A stretch of DNA of 64,000 nt, taken from contig NZ_SLYW01000002.1 of NCBI RefSeq assembly GCF_004343585.1, forward strand, positions 310,001-374,000, written 5' to 3'. The DNA comes from Neorhizobium sp. JUb45. Its GTDB lineage: Bacteria; Pseudomonadota; Alphaproteobacteria; Rhizobiales; Rhizobiaceae. The notes beneath the pieces were generated by a model. That model did no database searches. It was given only the letters and a program-made list of their open reading frames with translations, and was not told where the DNA came from. Shown piece after piece: positions 55,451 to 64,000 of this stretch; position 1 is the stretch's first letter; each line of letters begins with the position of its first letter. A program made the translations under genes and the position numbers.

Positions 55451-56422
55451 ATGACAGTCATTCAGGATCACGACACATTCGGCACCGAGCAGGGCTCCGG
55501 CCTGTCGGAAGCCAATGCGCGCGATTTTTTCGAACTCCTGAAGCCGCGCGTCATGTCGCTGGTCGTGTTCACCGGTTTTGTCGGCATGGTTCTGGCACCG
55601 GGCCATATCAACCCGATCCTCGGCGCCATCGCCATTCTCTGTATCGCCGTCGGCGCGGGAGCGTCCGGCGCTCTCAACATGTGGTATGACGCCGATATCG
55701 ACGCGGTGATGACCCGCACCGCCAAGCGCCCTATCCCGGATGGCCGTGTGCAGCCTCGCGAGGCGCTGGCTTTTGGCCTGACGCTGTCGGTGTTTTCGGT
55801 CGCGATCCTGGGTTTGGCCGTCAACTGGTTCGCCGCCGGCCTGCTCGCCTTCACCATCTTTTTCTACGCCGTCGTCTACACGATGTGGCTGAAACGTTCG
55901 ACGCCCCAAAACATCGTCATCGGCGGTGCGGCAGGCGCGTTTCCGCCCATGCTGGGCTGGGCCTGTGTCACCGGCGGCGTGTCGCTCGACAGCACCATCC
56001 TGTTCATGATCACCTTCCTGTGGACGCCGCCGCATTTCTGGGCTCTCGCTCTCTTCAAGATGCGCGATTACGGCTCGGTCGGCATTCCGATGATGCCGAA
56101 TGTGGTCGGTGAACGTTCCACCAAACGGCAGATGTTCGTCTACACGCTGCTGACCATGGCGGTTGCCGTCGCGCCGGCCATCACCGGTCTTGCCAGCATC
56201 GGTTACGGCATCTTTGCCTTTGTGCTGAGCGCCATCTTCACTTTCTATTCCATCCTCGTGCTGCGCATGCCGGATGGCGATGAAAAGATGGTGCCGGCGA
56301 AAAAGATGTTCTTCTATTCCATCTTCTATCTGTTCGCCATTTTCAGCGCATTGCTGGCCGATCATTGGCTGGCCGGCGTCTGGACCGCCATTGGCGGCAA
56401 CCTGTTTGGAGTGAGTGGATGA
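55451..56422 (+). CDS. ctaB: Protoheme IX farnesyltransferase (heme O synthase)
   Basis: 323 residues from the ATG at 55451. UbiA-type prenyltransferase with Asp-rich motif [15 protein letters not shown] near residue 83 and later [17 protein letters not shown] near 195 and [16 protein letters not shown] near 215. Several membrane helices. It transfers a farnesyl group to heme b to make heme O for the aa3 oxidase. Its stop overlaps the next small gene's ATG. Confidence 0.95.
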   Translation: MTVIQDHDTFGTEQGSGLSEANARDFFELLKPRVMSLVVFTGFVGMVLAPGHINPILGAIAILCIAVGAGASGALNMWYDADIDAVMTRTAKRPIPDGRVQPREALAFGLTLSVFSVAILGLAVNWFAAGLLAFTIFFYAVVYTMWLKRSTPQNIVIGGAAGAFPPMLGWACVTGGVSLDSTILFMITFLWTPPHFWALALFKMRDYGSVGIPMMPNVVGERSTKRQMFVYTLLTMAVAVAPAITGLASIGYGIFAFVLSAIFTFYSILVLRMPDGDEKMVPAKKMFFYSIFYLFAIFSALLADHWLAGVWTAIGGNLFGVSG

Positions 56423-56559
56423 TCGAAACGGTCAAGCTCAACGAGGCGCAGAAAAAATCCAGGCGAGGGCGCAATGTGGCGCTCGGTCTGGTGCTCGCGG
56501 CGCTGGTCGTGCTGTTCTATATCGTGACGCTGATCAAGATCGGCGGCTTCGCAAACTGA
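56419..56559 (+). CDS. Small single-pass membrane protein of the cta operon (CoxF-like)
   Basis: 46 residues, start overlapping the ctaB stop as ATGA. The charged start [19 protein letters not shown] is followed by one membrane helix ([20 protein letters not shown]) and KIGGFAN. Tiny proteins of this type sit between ctaB and ctaG in many alphaproteobacteria and are linked to oxidase assembly. Its exact role is not established. Confidence 0.8.
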   Translation: MIETVKLNEAQKKSRRGRNVALGLVLAALVVLFYIVTLIKIGGFAN

Positions 56560-56571
56560 CGGGAGGCAGGA

Positions 56572-57243
56572 TTGACGGAGGAGACAGGGAGGAGAGAGCC
56601 GGGTTCGCCATCTGACGGCGGAGCTTCGGCCGGCGTGCAGCCGTCCGCGGCAAAAACCGCCAAGCGGATGAGCAACGGTTCCATTTTCGCGTTCTGCTTC
56701 ATCTTTGCCGGTGGCATGGTGGGCGCGGCTTACGCATCCGTGCCGCTTTATCGGCTGTTCTGTCAGGTGACCGGTTACAACGGCACCACCCAGCGCGTCG
56801 AACAATATTCCACCCGCATTCTCGATCAAAAGATCCGCGTCACCTTCGACGCCAATACATCGAGCGGTCTCAACTGGGATTTCCGCCCGGTGGAGCGCTC
56901 CATCGAGCCAAAACTCGGCGAGACGGTGCAGATTTCCTACAAGGCGACCAACCGCTCCCCGCATGACGTGACGGGCACCGCCGTCTTCAACGTCACGCCG
57001 ATGGAAGCGGGCGCGTATTTCAACAAGGTCCAGTGTTTCTGTTTTACGGAAACCACGCTGAAGGCCGGTGAAACGCTGGACATGCCGGTGGTGTTCTTCG
57101 TCGATCCGGATCTCGCGACGGCCGAAGAGACAAAACATATCCGCACGATCACGCTGTCCTATACATTCTATCCGAGCACGCGGGCGGCCAAGCCCGTCGC
57201 GGCACTGCCGGATAAAAACGCGACGGACGGCAAGAAACTGTAA
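56572..57243 (+). CDS. ctaG: Cytochrome c oxidase assembly protein CtaG/Cox11
   Basis: 223 residues from a TTG at 56572 with GGGAGG upstream. One membrane helix (about 35-57, [22 protein letters not shown] region) is followed by a copper-binding domain with [12 protein letters not shown] near residue 155 (the Cys-Phe-Cys-Phe motif). It delivers copper to the CuB site of subunit I in the periplasm. The acidic, Ser-rich first 30 residues are typical of alphaproteobacterial forms. Confidence 0.94.
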   Translation: MTEETGRREPGSPSDGGASAGVQPSAAKTAKRMSNGSIFAFCFIFAGGMVGAAYASVPLYRLFCQVTGYNGTTQRVEQYSTRILDQKIRVTFDANTSSGLNWDFRPVERSIEPKLGETVQISYKATNRSPHDVTGTAVFNVTPMEAGAYFNKVQCFCFTETTLKAGETLDMPVVFFVDPDLATAEETKHIRTITLSYTFYPSTRAAKPVAALPDKNATDGKKL

Positions 57244-57291
57244 GAGGGTTTGCCTTCGGGCAGAAAAGGTTCAGGTCAGGGGAGTGACGAC

Positions 57292-58167
57292 ATGGCCGAT
57301 ACGCATCAGAAGAACCACGATTACCATATCATAGACCCGAGCCCGTGGCCGTTTCTGGCCTCGATCGGCGCCTTCGTCCTCACCTTTGGTGGCGTCGGTT
57401 ACATGCGTTACCTGCATGGCAGCGAGTTCAAGATCTTCGGGCTGAACCTTGCCACGCCATGGCTGTTCTTCATCGGTCTCGCCATCGTCATCTACACGAT
57501 GATCGGCTGGTGGGCGGATACGATCAAGGAAGGCCGCGAGGGTCACCATACCCGCGTCGTCTCGTTGCATCTGCGTTACGGCATGATCATGTTCATCGCT
57601 TCGGAAGTGATGTTCTTCGTGGCATGGTTCTGGGCATTTTTCGATGCCAGCCTTTATCCGCACGAGGCAATTCAGGCCTCGCGTCTCGAATTCACCGGCG
57701 GGCAATGGCCGCCCAAGGGCATCGAGGTTCTCGATCCCTGGCATCTGCCGATCTACAACACCGTCATCCTGCTGCTTTCCGGCACCTGCGTGACCTGGGC
57801 GCATCACGCGCTGCTGCATGGCGACCGCAAGGGCCTGGTCAACGGTCTGGCGCTGACGGTGGCGCTCGGCGTGCTGTTTTCCTGCGTGCAGGCTTACGAA
57901 TACGCACATGCGCCGTTCGACTTCAAGAATTCGATCTATGGCGCCACCTTCTTCATGTCGACCGGCTTTCATGGTTTCCACGTTCTGGTCGGCACGATTT
58001 TCCTGATCGTCTGCCTGATCCGGGCGATCACCGGTGGCTTTACGCCGGAAAAACATTTCGGCTTCGAGGCGGCTGCCTGGTACTGGCATTTTGTCGACGT
58101 CGTCTGGCTGTTCCTGTTCTTCGCGATCTATATCTGGGGCGATTGGGGCGCGCCGCTGGCTCATTGA
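57292..58167 (+). CDS. ctaE: Cytochrome c oxidase subunit III
   Basis: 291 residues from the ATG at 57292 (GGGGAG 8 bases upstream). Seven membrane helices; family segments are [20 protein letters not shown] near the start, [20 protein letters not shown] near residue 100, and [20 protein letters not shown] near 225, ending [19 protein letters not shown]. It completes the aa3 core. A strong terminator follows, so the cta transcript probably ends here. Confidence 0.96.
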   Translation: MADTHQKNHDYHIIDPSPWPFLASIGAFVLTFGGVGYMRYLHGSEFKIFGLNLATPWLFFIGLAIVIYTMIGWWADTIKEGREGHHTRVVSLHLRYGMIMFIASEVMFFVAWFWAFFDASLYPHEAIQASRLEFTGGQWPPKGIEVLDPWHLPIYNTVILLLSGTCVTWAHHALLHGDRKGLVNGLALTVALGVLFSCVQAYEYAHAPFDFKNSIYGATFFMSTGFHGFHVLVGTIFLIVCLIRAITGGFTPEKHFGFEAAAWYWHFVDVVWLFLFFAIYIWGDWGAPLAH

Positions 58168-58198
58168 GTTAGCAGCGCAGACCGAACAGGAAACAGGG

Positions 58199-58236
58199 AA
58201 GGCGGGTGTTGGGAGGCGCCCGCCTTTTCTCTTTTT
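58199..58236 (+). terminator. Rho-independent terminator after ctaE
   Basis: AAGGCGGGTG and CGCCCGCCTT form a 10-bp stem (with one wobble pair) around an 8-base loop, followed by TTTTCTCTTTTT. It lies 32 bases after the ctaE stop and separates the oxidase operon from the glycosyltransferase gene. Confidence 0.88.
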
Positions 58237-58303
58237 GACGGCTGGACGTGGCGCGGTTGCCGGTGCGATGATTTGTTTTCCGCAATGCTCGCAGCAGTCC
58301 AAA

Positions 58304-59473
58304 ATGCCGATCCATCATTTCTACAGCCGAGATTACGAACAGAAGACCGGTGGCTGGATTTACAACCGCCACCTGATCGCGTGGCTCGACCGCCATTGCA
58401 GCGGCGTACGCGAGATGACGGTGCCGGTGTGTTTTCCGACGCCGGATTCGGCGGTGATGGACGAGATCGCGGTGCTGTTCGATGGTATCAAGCCGGGCGC
58501 GGTTGTGGTGATGGACCATATCTATGGCTGCATGCTGCTGCCGATCTTGCGCGGGCGGCCGTTTCGGCTGGTGCTGGTTTATCATCATTCGATGGCGGAG
58601 GAGCGGGGTGAGACAAAGTCCCCCTCTGGCCTGCCGGCCATCTCCCCCACAAGGGGGGAGAAAATTCGTGGCGCTCTCCTGCCCCAAGTAAACCTCGGCG
58701 GTCAGGCTGGGTTAAGCCCTCCCCCTTGTGGGGAGGGTGGGGAGGGGACTGTGAGTAGACCCGATGCTGTTGCGACAGAGCAATCGGCATTGGAACTCGC
58801 CGACACCATCATCGTCACCTCCGACGAAAGCCATGCCTATATCGCAAGCCGCTACGGCATCGCGGCAAAAAACATCATCACCGCCAAACCGGGCAACGAC
58901 CCGGCCCCCCAAAGTCCGGCCCATGCCGGCGGGTCATGGCGGCTTCTCTCGGTCGGCGCGGTCATTCCGAGGAAACGCTACGAGTTTCTGATCGACGCGC
59001 TTTCGGCATTGGATAGGTCGCACTGGTCCCTCACCATCGTCGGCAATACCGAACGTTACCCCGACTACGTAAGCTCCCTGCACAACCGCATCAAAACCCG
59101 CGGCCTCGAAAACCACATCACGCTTGCCGGCGAACTGTCGGCACCGGCACTCGATGGCTTGTGGAGCCAGACCCATCTCTACGTCGCCTCGTCCCTCTAT
59201 GAAGGGTATGGCATGGCGATCTCGGAAGCGCTCTGCCGTGGCGTGCCCGTCATCTCGACGCCATCGGGGGCCGTCGCCGGTTGGGCGGGAGAGGCAGCCA
59301 TGTTGGTGGATGCGGATGATCCGGGCGAGATGGCAGCACGGATCGCGGCGGTGATGGGGGATGCGGATGTTTATGTCGGCGCGCACGAAAAGGCCGTGCG
59401 GTTCGCAGCCGGGTTGCCGTCTTGGGAGGAGAACATGGCGAAGGCGGGGGAGGGCTTGAGGCGGCTGTTGTGA
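58304..59473 (+). CDS. Glycosyltransferase family 4-like protein interrupted by an in-frame repeat
   Basis: 389 residues from the ATG at 58304 (58268 is an alternative; neither has a strong ribosome site). N-terminal half: HHFYSRDYEQKTGGWIYNRH near residue 4, and LVLVYHHSMAEERGE near 92. Residues about 105-149 come from repeat C2. C-terminal half: SVGAVIPRKRYEFLIDAL near 210, TIVGNTERYPDYVSSL near 240, and the donor-binding segment SLYEGYGMAISEALCRGVPV near 298. Removing 45 residues gives a normal-size GT4 enzyme. The glycan target is unknown. Confidence 0.75.
   Translation: MPIHHFYSRDYEQKTGGWIYNRHLIAWLDRHCSGVREMTVPVCFPTPDSAVMDEIAVLFDGIKPGAVVVMDHIYGCMLLPILRGRPFRLVLVYHHSMAEERGETKSPSGLPAISPTRGEKIRGALLPQVNLGGQAGLSPPPCGEGGEGTVSRPDAVATEQSALELADTIIVTSDESHAYIASRYGIAAKNIITAKPGNDPAPQSPAHAGGSWRLLSVGAVIPRKRYEFLIDALSALDRSHWSLTIVGNTERYPDYVSSLHNRIKTRGLENHITLAGELSAPALDGLWSQTHLYVASSLYEGYGMAISEALCRGVPVISTPSGAVAGWAGEAAMLVDADDPGEMAARIAAVMGDADVYVGAHEKAVRFAAGLPSWEENMAKAGEGLRRLL
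58615..58749 (+). repeat. Palindromic repeat, class C copy 2, inside a coding sequence
   Basis: 135 bases, a multiple of three. The first 50 bases are identical to the minus-strand copy upstream of pirin (27103-27238), and the final CTCCCCCTTGTGGGGAGG dyad also matches. In the glycosyltransferase frame it reads KSPSGLPAISPTRGEK, then a variable part, then AGLSPPPCGEGGEG. No stop codon occurs in this frame. It falls in the loop between the end of a strand (VLVYHHS) and the next helix. Confidence 0.85.
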
Positions 59474-59497
59474 GGAGAATGCGTAAAATTTAGCTAT

Positions 59498-59525
59498 ACA
59501 AATGTACCAAATTTGGTACATTTGT
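59498..59525. promoter_or_regulatory. 28-bp perfect palindromic operator of the HigBA-like pair
   Basis: Left arm ACAAATGTACCAAA and its exact inverse complement make a 28-base palindrome without spacer, ending just before the toxin start. A -10-like TATACA overlaps its left end (59495-59500). This position is typical of autoregulated toxin-antitoxin promoters. Confidence 0.75.
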
Positions 59526-59529
59526 GCCC

Positions 59530-59880
59530 ATGGTGGGGGCGCCGAAAAAGATTGTCGGCAGGTTTTATGCGCAACTAAGCGGTCGCAAACCCGTGCGTGA
59601 TTGGCTGCTCGATCTGCCGCGGAATGACAGACGCCAGATCGGTATCGATATCCAGCGTGTAGAATTTGGCTGGCCATTGGGAATGCCCTACTGCCGGTCT
59701 CTCGGCTCCAGCCTGTGGGAGGTTCGCAGCAATCTGGCGGGTGGCCGCATCGCTCGGGTGATCTTCTGCATCCATGAGGGTGAAATGGTCTTGTTGCACG
59801 GCTTCGAAAAGAAAACACAGAAAACGCCTCAGCAGGATGTGGATCTGGCTCTGGCACGTAAAAGGGAATTGCAGGGATGA
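59530..59880 (+). CDS. HigB/Gp49-like (RelE superfamily) toxin
   Basis: 116 residues from the ATG at 59530; the GTG at 59524 overlaps the operator. The Gp49-like pattern is visible: FYAQLSGRKPVRDWLLDLPR near residue 12, YCRSLGSSLWEVRSNLAGGR near 56 and ARVIFCIHEGEMVLLHGFEK near 77, then KKTQKTPQQDVDLALARKRE. Such toxins cut mRNA at the ribosome. The gene overlaps its antitoxin by ATGA, in toxin-first order as in higBA. Confidence 0.85.
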   Translation: MVGAPKKIVGRFYAQLSGRKPVRDWLLDLPRNDRRQIGIDIQRVEFGWPLGMPYCRSLGSSLWEVRSNLAGGRIARVIFCIHEGEMVLLHGFEKKTQKTPQQDVDLALARKRELQG

Positions 59881-60170
59881 GTGAAGCAAAAGGTTATGTC
59901 GACCGGAGCGAAAGTTTCGACGAGTTTCTCGAAGCGGATGGCCTGCTGGAGGAAACCGAAGCGATCGCGCTCAAGCAGGTGATCGCCGACCAGTTGCGTG
60001 CCGCCATGGCTGAGGAAGGTCTGACCAAGAAGGCGATGGCGGAACGTATGCAATCCAGCCGGCAGCAACTCGATCGTCTGCTTGATCCCAACTATCAGTC
60101 CGTTACGTTACTGACATTGCGTCGCGCTGCTGCTGCCGTCGGGCGTTCTTTGCGGATTGAGCTGGTTTAA
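59877..60170 (+). CDS. XRE-type antitoxin (HigA-like)
   Basis: 97 residues starting in an ATGA overlap with the toxin gene. A helix-turn-helix is seen in GLTKKAMAERMQSSRQQLDR near residue 48, and LLTLRRAAAAVGRSLRIEL closes it. It would bind the 28-bp palindrome upstream of the toxin and neutralise it. The surf1 start lies 4 bases past its stop, so the pair has been inserted tightly before surf1. Confidence 0.85.
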   Translation: MSEAKGYVDRSESFDEFLEADGLLEETEAIALKQVIADQLRAAMAEEGLTKKAMAERMQSSRQQLDRLLDPNYQSVTLLTLRRAAAAVGRSLRIELV

Positions 60171-60173
60171 GCC

Positions 60174-60914
60174 GTGAACTTACCTGCTAGTTGCTCCCGA
60201 ACCATCCTCACCGCGGCCCTCGTCCTCGCCGCGCTCGCCATCCTGCTCTCGCTGGGCACATGGCAGGTCGAACGCCTGCACTGGAAGGAAGGGCTGATCG
60301 CAAAGATCGCCGAGCGTCGTGATGCCGCACCGGTGCCGCTTGCCGAGATCGAGGCGGCGGAGAAAAGCGGTGCGGATTTCGAATTCCGCCGTGTTGCCGT
60401 CTCCGGCACGTTCGACCATGCGAAAGAACGGCATTTCTTTGCCACCCATCAGGGCCAGACGGGCTTTTATGTCTATACGCCGATGTTGCTCGATGATGGC
60501 CGCACGCTGCTCGTCAATCGCGGTTTCGTGCCCTACGAAATGAAGGATGCAGCCAAACGGCAGCAGGGGCAGGTGGCAGGTGTTGTGGCGCTCACCGGTT
60601 ATGCGCGGGCAAAACTGACGGAAAAACCGTCGTCGCTGGTGCCTGACAATGATCTGCCAAAGAACATCTTTTACTGGAAGGATATCGTCGCCATGACCTC
60701 CAGCGCCGGTCTCGATCCGGCCGGCGTGCTGCCCTTTTTCGTGGATGTCGATGCGACGGTGAAAAATCCCGGTGGTTTTCCGGTGGGTGGCGTCACCCAG
60801 TTCGATCTGCCCAACAATCACCTTCAATATGCGGTGACATGGTATGGGCTGGCGCTGGCGCTTGCCGGCGTGGTTTTTGCCATGTGGCTGAAGCGGCGTC
60901 GAACGCCGGCCTGA
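60174..60914 (+). CDS. SURF1 family cytochrome oxidase assembly protein
   Basis: 246 residues from a GTG at 60174. The N-terminal helix (about 10-30, [20 protein letters not shown]) ends in the family GTWQ segment; the periplasmic part has [20 protein letters not shown] near residue 80 and [15 protein letters not shown] near 110; a C-terminal helix ends [21 protein letters not shown]1 helps insert heme a into subunit I. It normally sits in the oxidase cluster; here a glycosyltransferase and a toxin-antitoxin pair lie between it and ctaE. Confidence 0.92.
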   Translation: MNLPASCSRTILTAALVLAALAILLSLGTWQVERLHWKEGLIAKIAERRDAAPVPLAEIEAAEKSGADFEFRRVAVSGTFDHAKERHFFATHQGQTGFYVYTPMLLDDGRTLLVNRGFVPYEMKDAAKRQQGQVAGVVALTGYARAKLTEKPSSLVPDNDLPKNIFYWKDIVAMTSSAGLDPAGVLPFFVDVDATVKNPGGFPVGGVTQFDLPNNHLQYAVTWYGLALALAGVVFAMWLKRRRTPA

Positions 60915-61042
60915 GCGGCTTGCGTTTTGTCATTGAGCAAATTTTGTTTGGCGGATTTGTCCCGGCTCGCCTATATGAAACGTCCAAGAGGCCCTCTATC
61001 GCGGCGCGCCCATTTCAGGCTCGCCCCTTCGTGTGGAACGGA

Positions 61043-62110
61043 ATGAACATTCAGGTGACCGAACAGGCTGGCGCACAGCCAACCGAGATCAGCCAAGCTG
61101 ACGCAAAACCCGAACTGACGATCCGCCTGTGCGGCCCGCGCGGTTTCTGCGCCGGTGTCGATCGTGCCATCCAGATCGTCGTTCTGGCGCTGAAGCAGTA
61201 TGGTGCGCCGGTCTATGTCCGTCACGAGATCGTCCATAACCGTTATGTCGTCGAAGGTCTGGAAGCCAAGGGCGCCATTTTCGTCGAGGAACTGAACGAG
61301 ATCCCGGCCGAACATCGCCAGCAGCCGGTGGTGTTTTCCGCTCATGGCGTGCCAAAGTCGGTGCCGGAAGATGCGCAGTCGCGCAATCTCTTCTATCTCG
61401 ATGCGACATGCCCGCTGGTCTCGAAAGTGCACAAGCAGGCCATGCGTCACCAGCGCCTCGGCCGCCATGTCATCCTTATCGGCCATGCCGGCCACCCGGA
61501 AGTGATCGGCACGATGGGGCAGCTGCCGGAAGGCACGGTGTCGCTGGTGGAAACCATCGCGGATGCCGATGTCTATACGCCAATCGACCCGGACAATCTC
61601 GGTTACGTCACCCAGACGACCTTGTCGGTGGATGATACGGCCGGCGTCATCGCGCGCCTTCAGGAGCGTTTCCCGAACCTGACTGCGCCGTCGGCCGACA
61701 GTATCTGTTATGCCACCACCAACCGTCAGGAAGCGGTGAAGCAGGCGGCCGAAGGCTGCGACCTGTTCATCACCGTCGGTGCGCCGAATTCGTCGAACTC
61801 CAAGCGCCTTGTCGAAGTGGCGCTGCGTGCCGGCGCCAAACACTCGATCCTCGTGCAGCGCGCCTCGGAACTGAACTGGGACGAGATCGGCGATATCAGA
61901 ACGCTCGGCATTTCCGCTGGTGCATCGGCGCCGGAAGTCATCGTCGACGAGATCATCGAGGCATTTCGCGCACGGTTCGATGCCAAGGTGGAACTGGCGA
62001 TCACCACGGAAGAGACCGAAAACTTTCTCGTCAATCGCGAATTGCGCGACGTGCCGCTGACGCAGGAAGATATGGCCTGGGTCAACGGCGTGCGGCCGCT
62101 TTCGGTGTAA
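61043..62110 (+). CDS. ispH: 4-hydroxy-3-methylbut-2-enyl diphosphate reductase
   Basis: 355 residues from the ATG at 61043 (GGAACGGA upstream). The [4Fe-4S] ligands are the Cys in [14 protein letters not shown] near residue 37, in [13 protein letters not shown] near 127, and in [17 protein letters not shown] near 235. It reduces HMBPP to IPP and DMAPP, the last MEP-pathway step; dxs at 24113 is the first. The extra first 20 residues are variable among homologues. Confidence 0.95.
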   Translation: MNIQVTEQAGAQPTEISQADAKPELTIRLCGPRGFCAGVDRAIQIVVLALKQYGAPVYVRHEIVHNRYVVEGLEAKGAIFVEELNEIPAEHRQQPVVFSAHGVPKSVPEDAQSRNLFYLDATCPLVSKVHKQAMRHQRLGRHVILIGHAGHPEVIGTMGQLPEGTVSLVETIADADVYTPIDPDNLGYVTQTTLSVDDTAGVIARLQERFPNLTAPSADSICYATTNRQEAVKQAAEGCDLFITVGAPNSSNSKRLVEVALRAGAKHSILVQRASELNWDEIGDIRTLGISAGASAPEVIVDEIIEAFRARFDAKVELAITTEETENFLVNRELRDVPLTQEDMAWVNGVRPLSV

Positions 62111-62171
62111 TTACAGCCTGTCCGGGCCAGATGTCCGAGTGGGGAAACACTGTTGCCCCGCTGGCGGTCAT

Positions 62172-62594
62172 TCAGGCCGGCGCCAATGCCAAAGCTTCCT
62201 CGCGGATACGCTTGACCATCGAGCGCAGACCATTGGCGCGCTGGGAAGAAAGGTTTTCCACCAGACCGATACGGTCAAAGATTTCGATCGCGTCCGTTGT
62301 GGCGATTTCGGATGCCTTTTTGCCGGAATAGACGGCGAGCACGATGGCGACGAGGCCGCGCACGATATGGGCGTCGCTATCGCCTTCGAAGGTCATCACC
62401 GGATCTGCGGCATCATCGGCCACATGGCTGACCAGCCAGACCTGACTGGCGCAGCCATTCACCTTGTAGCGAGCATCGCGCTTGTCTTCCGGCAGTTCCG
62501 GCAGCGCTTTGCCGAGTTCGATGACGTAGCGATAACGGTCTTCCCAATCGTCGAGAAAGGCAAAGTCGTCGATGATGGTTTCGAGGCTGGCCAT
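62172..62594 (-). CDS. sufE: SufE family cysteine desulfurase activator
   Basis: 140 residues from the ATG at 62594 (AGGAG upstream). The active-site Cys48 is in [15 protein letters not shown], and the family opening [20 protein letters not shown] is intact, with [20 protein letters not shown] near residue 80. SufE takes sulfur from SufS for Fe-S cluster assembly. The other suf genes are not in the window. It converges with ispH and is divergent from selO. Confidence 0.92.
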   Translation of the reverse strand: MASLETIIDDFAFLDDWEDRYRYVIELGKALPELPEDKRDARYKVNGCASQVWLVSHVADDAADPVMTFEGDSDAHIVRGLVAIVLAVYSGKKASEIATTDAIEIFDRIGLVENLSSQRANGLRSMVKRIREEALALAPA

Positions 62595-62743
62595 ATGCAC
62601 TCCTGCTTTTATCCGCTTCATATAGGCAGGATGGGCCGGGGGCAAAACGAAAAGTTTGGTGCTGCGTGCTGCTTGGAGCGAGGTTGCGAATCCGGCGCGT
62701 GTCACCATATTCGAATGAGCCGAATAGTGCCCGGAGACCTGCC

Positions 62744-64000
62744 ATGTTCCACTTCGACAACAGCTATACCCGCCTGCCGGAGCGTTTTTATGCATCCGTC
62801 TATCCGGAGGCAGTCGAGGGCCCGAAACTTTTGAAATTTAATGCTGATCTGGCGCGCGAGCTGCAGCTGGATGCGCAGGCACTCGGCCCGGATGCGGATG
62901 AAAACCGGCTGGCGGCGATATTTGGCGGCAATGTTCTGCCCGCCGGCGCCGAGCCGATCGCCATGGCCTATGCCGGCCACCAGTTCGGCAATTTTGTGCC
63001 GCAGCTGGGCGATGGACGGGCGATCCTGCTGGGCGAAGTGATCGATGTGAACGGCAAACGCCGCGATATCCAGCTGAAGGGGGCGGGGCCGACGCCCTAT
63101 TCACGCCGGGGTGACGGACGCGCCGCACTGGGGCCGGTGCTGCGGGAATATATCGTCTCCGAAGCTTTCGCCGCACTCGGCATTCCGGCAACGCGGGCAT
63201 TGGCGGCGGTGGCGACCGGCGAGGCGGTGTATCGCGAGACCCCGCAGCAGGGCGCGGTGTTTGTGCGCGTGGCGGCCAGCCATGTGCGGATCGGCACGTT
63301 CCAGTTTCTGGCCGCCAGGAGTGACACTGACGGCATCCGGGTGCTGGCGGATTATGTGATCGAGCGGCATTATCCCGATCTGAAAGCGGAACAGAATCCG
63401 TATCTTGCACTGTTGCGGGGCGTGGCGGAGCGGCAAGCGAAGCTTGTGGCGCGCTGGCTGGGTGTCGGTTTCATCCATGGGGTGATGAACACCGACAACA
63501 TGACGATTTCGGGCGAAACGATCGATTTCGGGCCGTGCGCCTTTCTCGATGAATACGAGCCGATGAAAGTGTTTTCCTCGATCGATGCGCAGGGGCGTTA
63601 TGCCTATCGCAACCAGCCGGGCATCGCCCAGTGGAACATCGCGCGGCTGGCGGAATGCCTGTTGCCGTTGATCGATGCCGATGAGGAAAAGGCCGTGGAG
63701 GCGGCAAACGGCTTGTTGAAGGAGTTTGGCGAGCGGTTCCAAGTGGCGTGGCTTGCCGAGTTTTCGCAGAAAATCGGCCTGTCGACCGGCAAGGAGGGTG
63801 ATGGCGATCTGGTGCAGGGTCTGCTTGGCGCCATGCACAAGGGCGAGGCGGATTTTACGTTGACCTGTCGACGGTTGGCCGATGCGGTGACGCCGGAAGG
63901 GGACGCGGCGTTTCTGCAAGAATTTTCAGATGGTGTGATGGAGGCCGGAGTGACGGCCAGGGCTGCAGCGGCGGACTGGCTGGCCGGGTGGCGGCTGAGG
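62744..64000 (+). CDS. selO: Protein adenylyltransferase SelO (YdiU), N-terminal part, cut by window end
   Basis: The frame is open from the ATG at 62744 to the last base, giving 419 residues of a protein usually 480-500 long. The opening [20 protein letters not shown], the [20 protein letters not shown] segment near residue 72, [20 protein letters not shown] near 105 and [19 protein letters not shown] near 245 are SelO hallmarks (pseudokinase that AMPylates Ser/Thr/Tyr). The nucleotide- and metal-binding Asn/Asp are intact. Confidence 0.93.
   Translation, partial: MFHFDNSYTRLPERFYASVYPEAVEGPKLLKFNADLARELQLDAQALGPDADENRLAAIFGGNVLPAGAEPIAMAYAGHQFGNFVPQLGDGRAILLGEVIDVNGKRRDIQLKGAGPTPYSRRGDGRAALGPVLREYIVSEAFAALGIPATRALAAVATGEAVYRETPQQGAVFVRVAASHVRIGTFQFLAARSDTDGIRVLADYVIERHYPDLKAEQNPYLALLRGVAERQAKLVARWLGVGFIHGVMNTDNMTISGETIDFGPCAFLDEYEPMKVFSSIDAQGRYAYRNQPGIAQWNIARLAECLLPLIDADEEKAVEAANGLLKEFGERFQVAWLAEFSQKIGLSTGKEGDGDLVQGLLGAMHKGEADFTLTCRRLADAVTPEGDAAFLQEFSDGVMEAGVTARAAAADWLAGWRLR

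Noticed and set aside
62113..62171. Possible tRNA or small RNA between ispH and sufE
   Set aside because: No cloverleaf, T-loop or CCA-like end could be drawn; it is a short gap between converging genes.

Overview
The window is a gene-dense, high-GC chromosomal segment of an alphaproteobacterium, almost certainly Rhizobiaceae (Agrobacterium/Rhizobium/Neorhizobium-like). The evidence is two BA14K-family proteins, a bioMNY biotin-uptake operon, an IalB-family protein, a DUF1344 protein, the alphaproteobacterial aa3-oxidase order ctaC-ctaD-ctaB-small protein-ctaG-ctaE, a Dxs that reads as typically rhizobial, and many copies of mosaic palindromic intergenic repeats of the kind called RIME in rhizobia. 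I saw no rRNA, tRNA, CRISPR array, transposase or integrase.

Layout. 1-1.7 kb: end of a glycine-betaine-demethylase-type Rieske oxygenase and its reductase. 1.9-4.5 kb: a secreted protein with an internal duplication and two BA14K paralogues. 4.6-11.4 kb: ZntB-like transporter, TetR/EamA exporter pair, DUF2161 nuclease-like protein, lipoprotein, MFS exporter, TPR protein. 11.5-15.2 kb: an accessory-looking, locally more AT-rich stretch with a TetR regulator, a small membrane protein behind a similar operator, an SGNH hydrolase and an acyltransferase-3 protein. 15.4-18.2 kb: acyl-CoA dehydrogenase and enoyl-CoA hydratase. 18.4-20.5 kb: two rRNA methyltransferases. 20.5-20.8 kb: a strongly folded inverted-repeat element. 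20.9-22.9 kb: chemoreceptor. 23.3-24.1 kb: a small protein plus a PARP-like ADP-ribosyltransferase, a probable toxin-antitoxin pair. 24.1-29.8 kb: dxs, pirin, GNAT, xseB, histone-deacetylase-like hydrolase. 30.1-32.0 kb: bioMNY. 32.1-35.8 kb: YcaQ-like glycosylase, two tandem BrnT/BrnA modules, aroC. 35.9-39.1 kb: a large CHASE/PAS/GGDEF/EAL protein. 39.3-52.5 kb: mixed housekeeping genes (fabI, histidine phosphatase, DnaJ-like protein, pdxH, polysaccharide deacetylase, TauE, tldD, IalB) and several unknowns. 52.8-61 kb: cytochrome c oxidase structural and assembly genes, interrupted between ctaE and surf1 by a glycosyltransferase and a HigBA-like pair. 61-64 kb: ispH, sufE and the start of selO.

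Themes. The segment is core chromosome decorated with small accessory modules: four candidate toxin-antitoxin pairs (ART/60-aa, BrnTA x2, HigBA), two TetR circuits with visible operators, and at least twelve palindromic repeats in four structural classes. The most striking observations are (i) a repeat copy inserted in frame inside a glycosyltransferase gene, encoding the same 16-residue peptide as a second, noncoding copy upstream of the pirin gene; (ii) tandem BrnTA modules sharing an operator, where one antitoxin has lost the ribbon-helix-helix half; (iii) the PARP-like ART with its 60-aa partner; and (iv) a 274-bp element that folds into a multi-branched structure. All calls come from reading the sequence; no database search was run.
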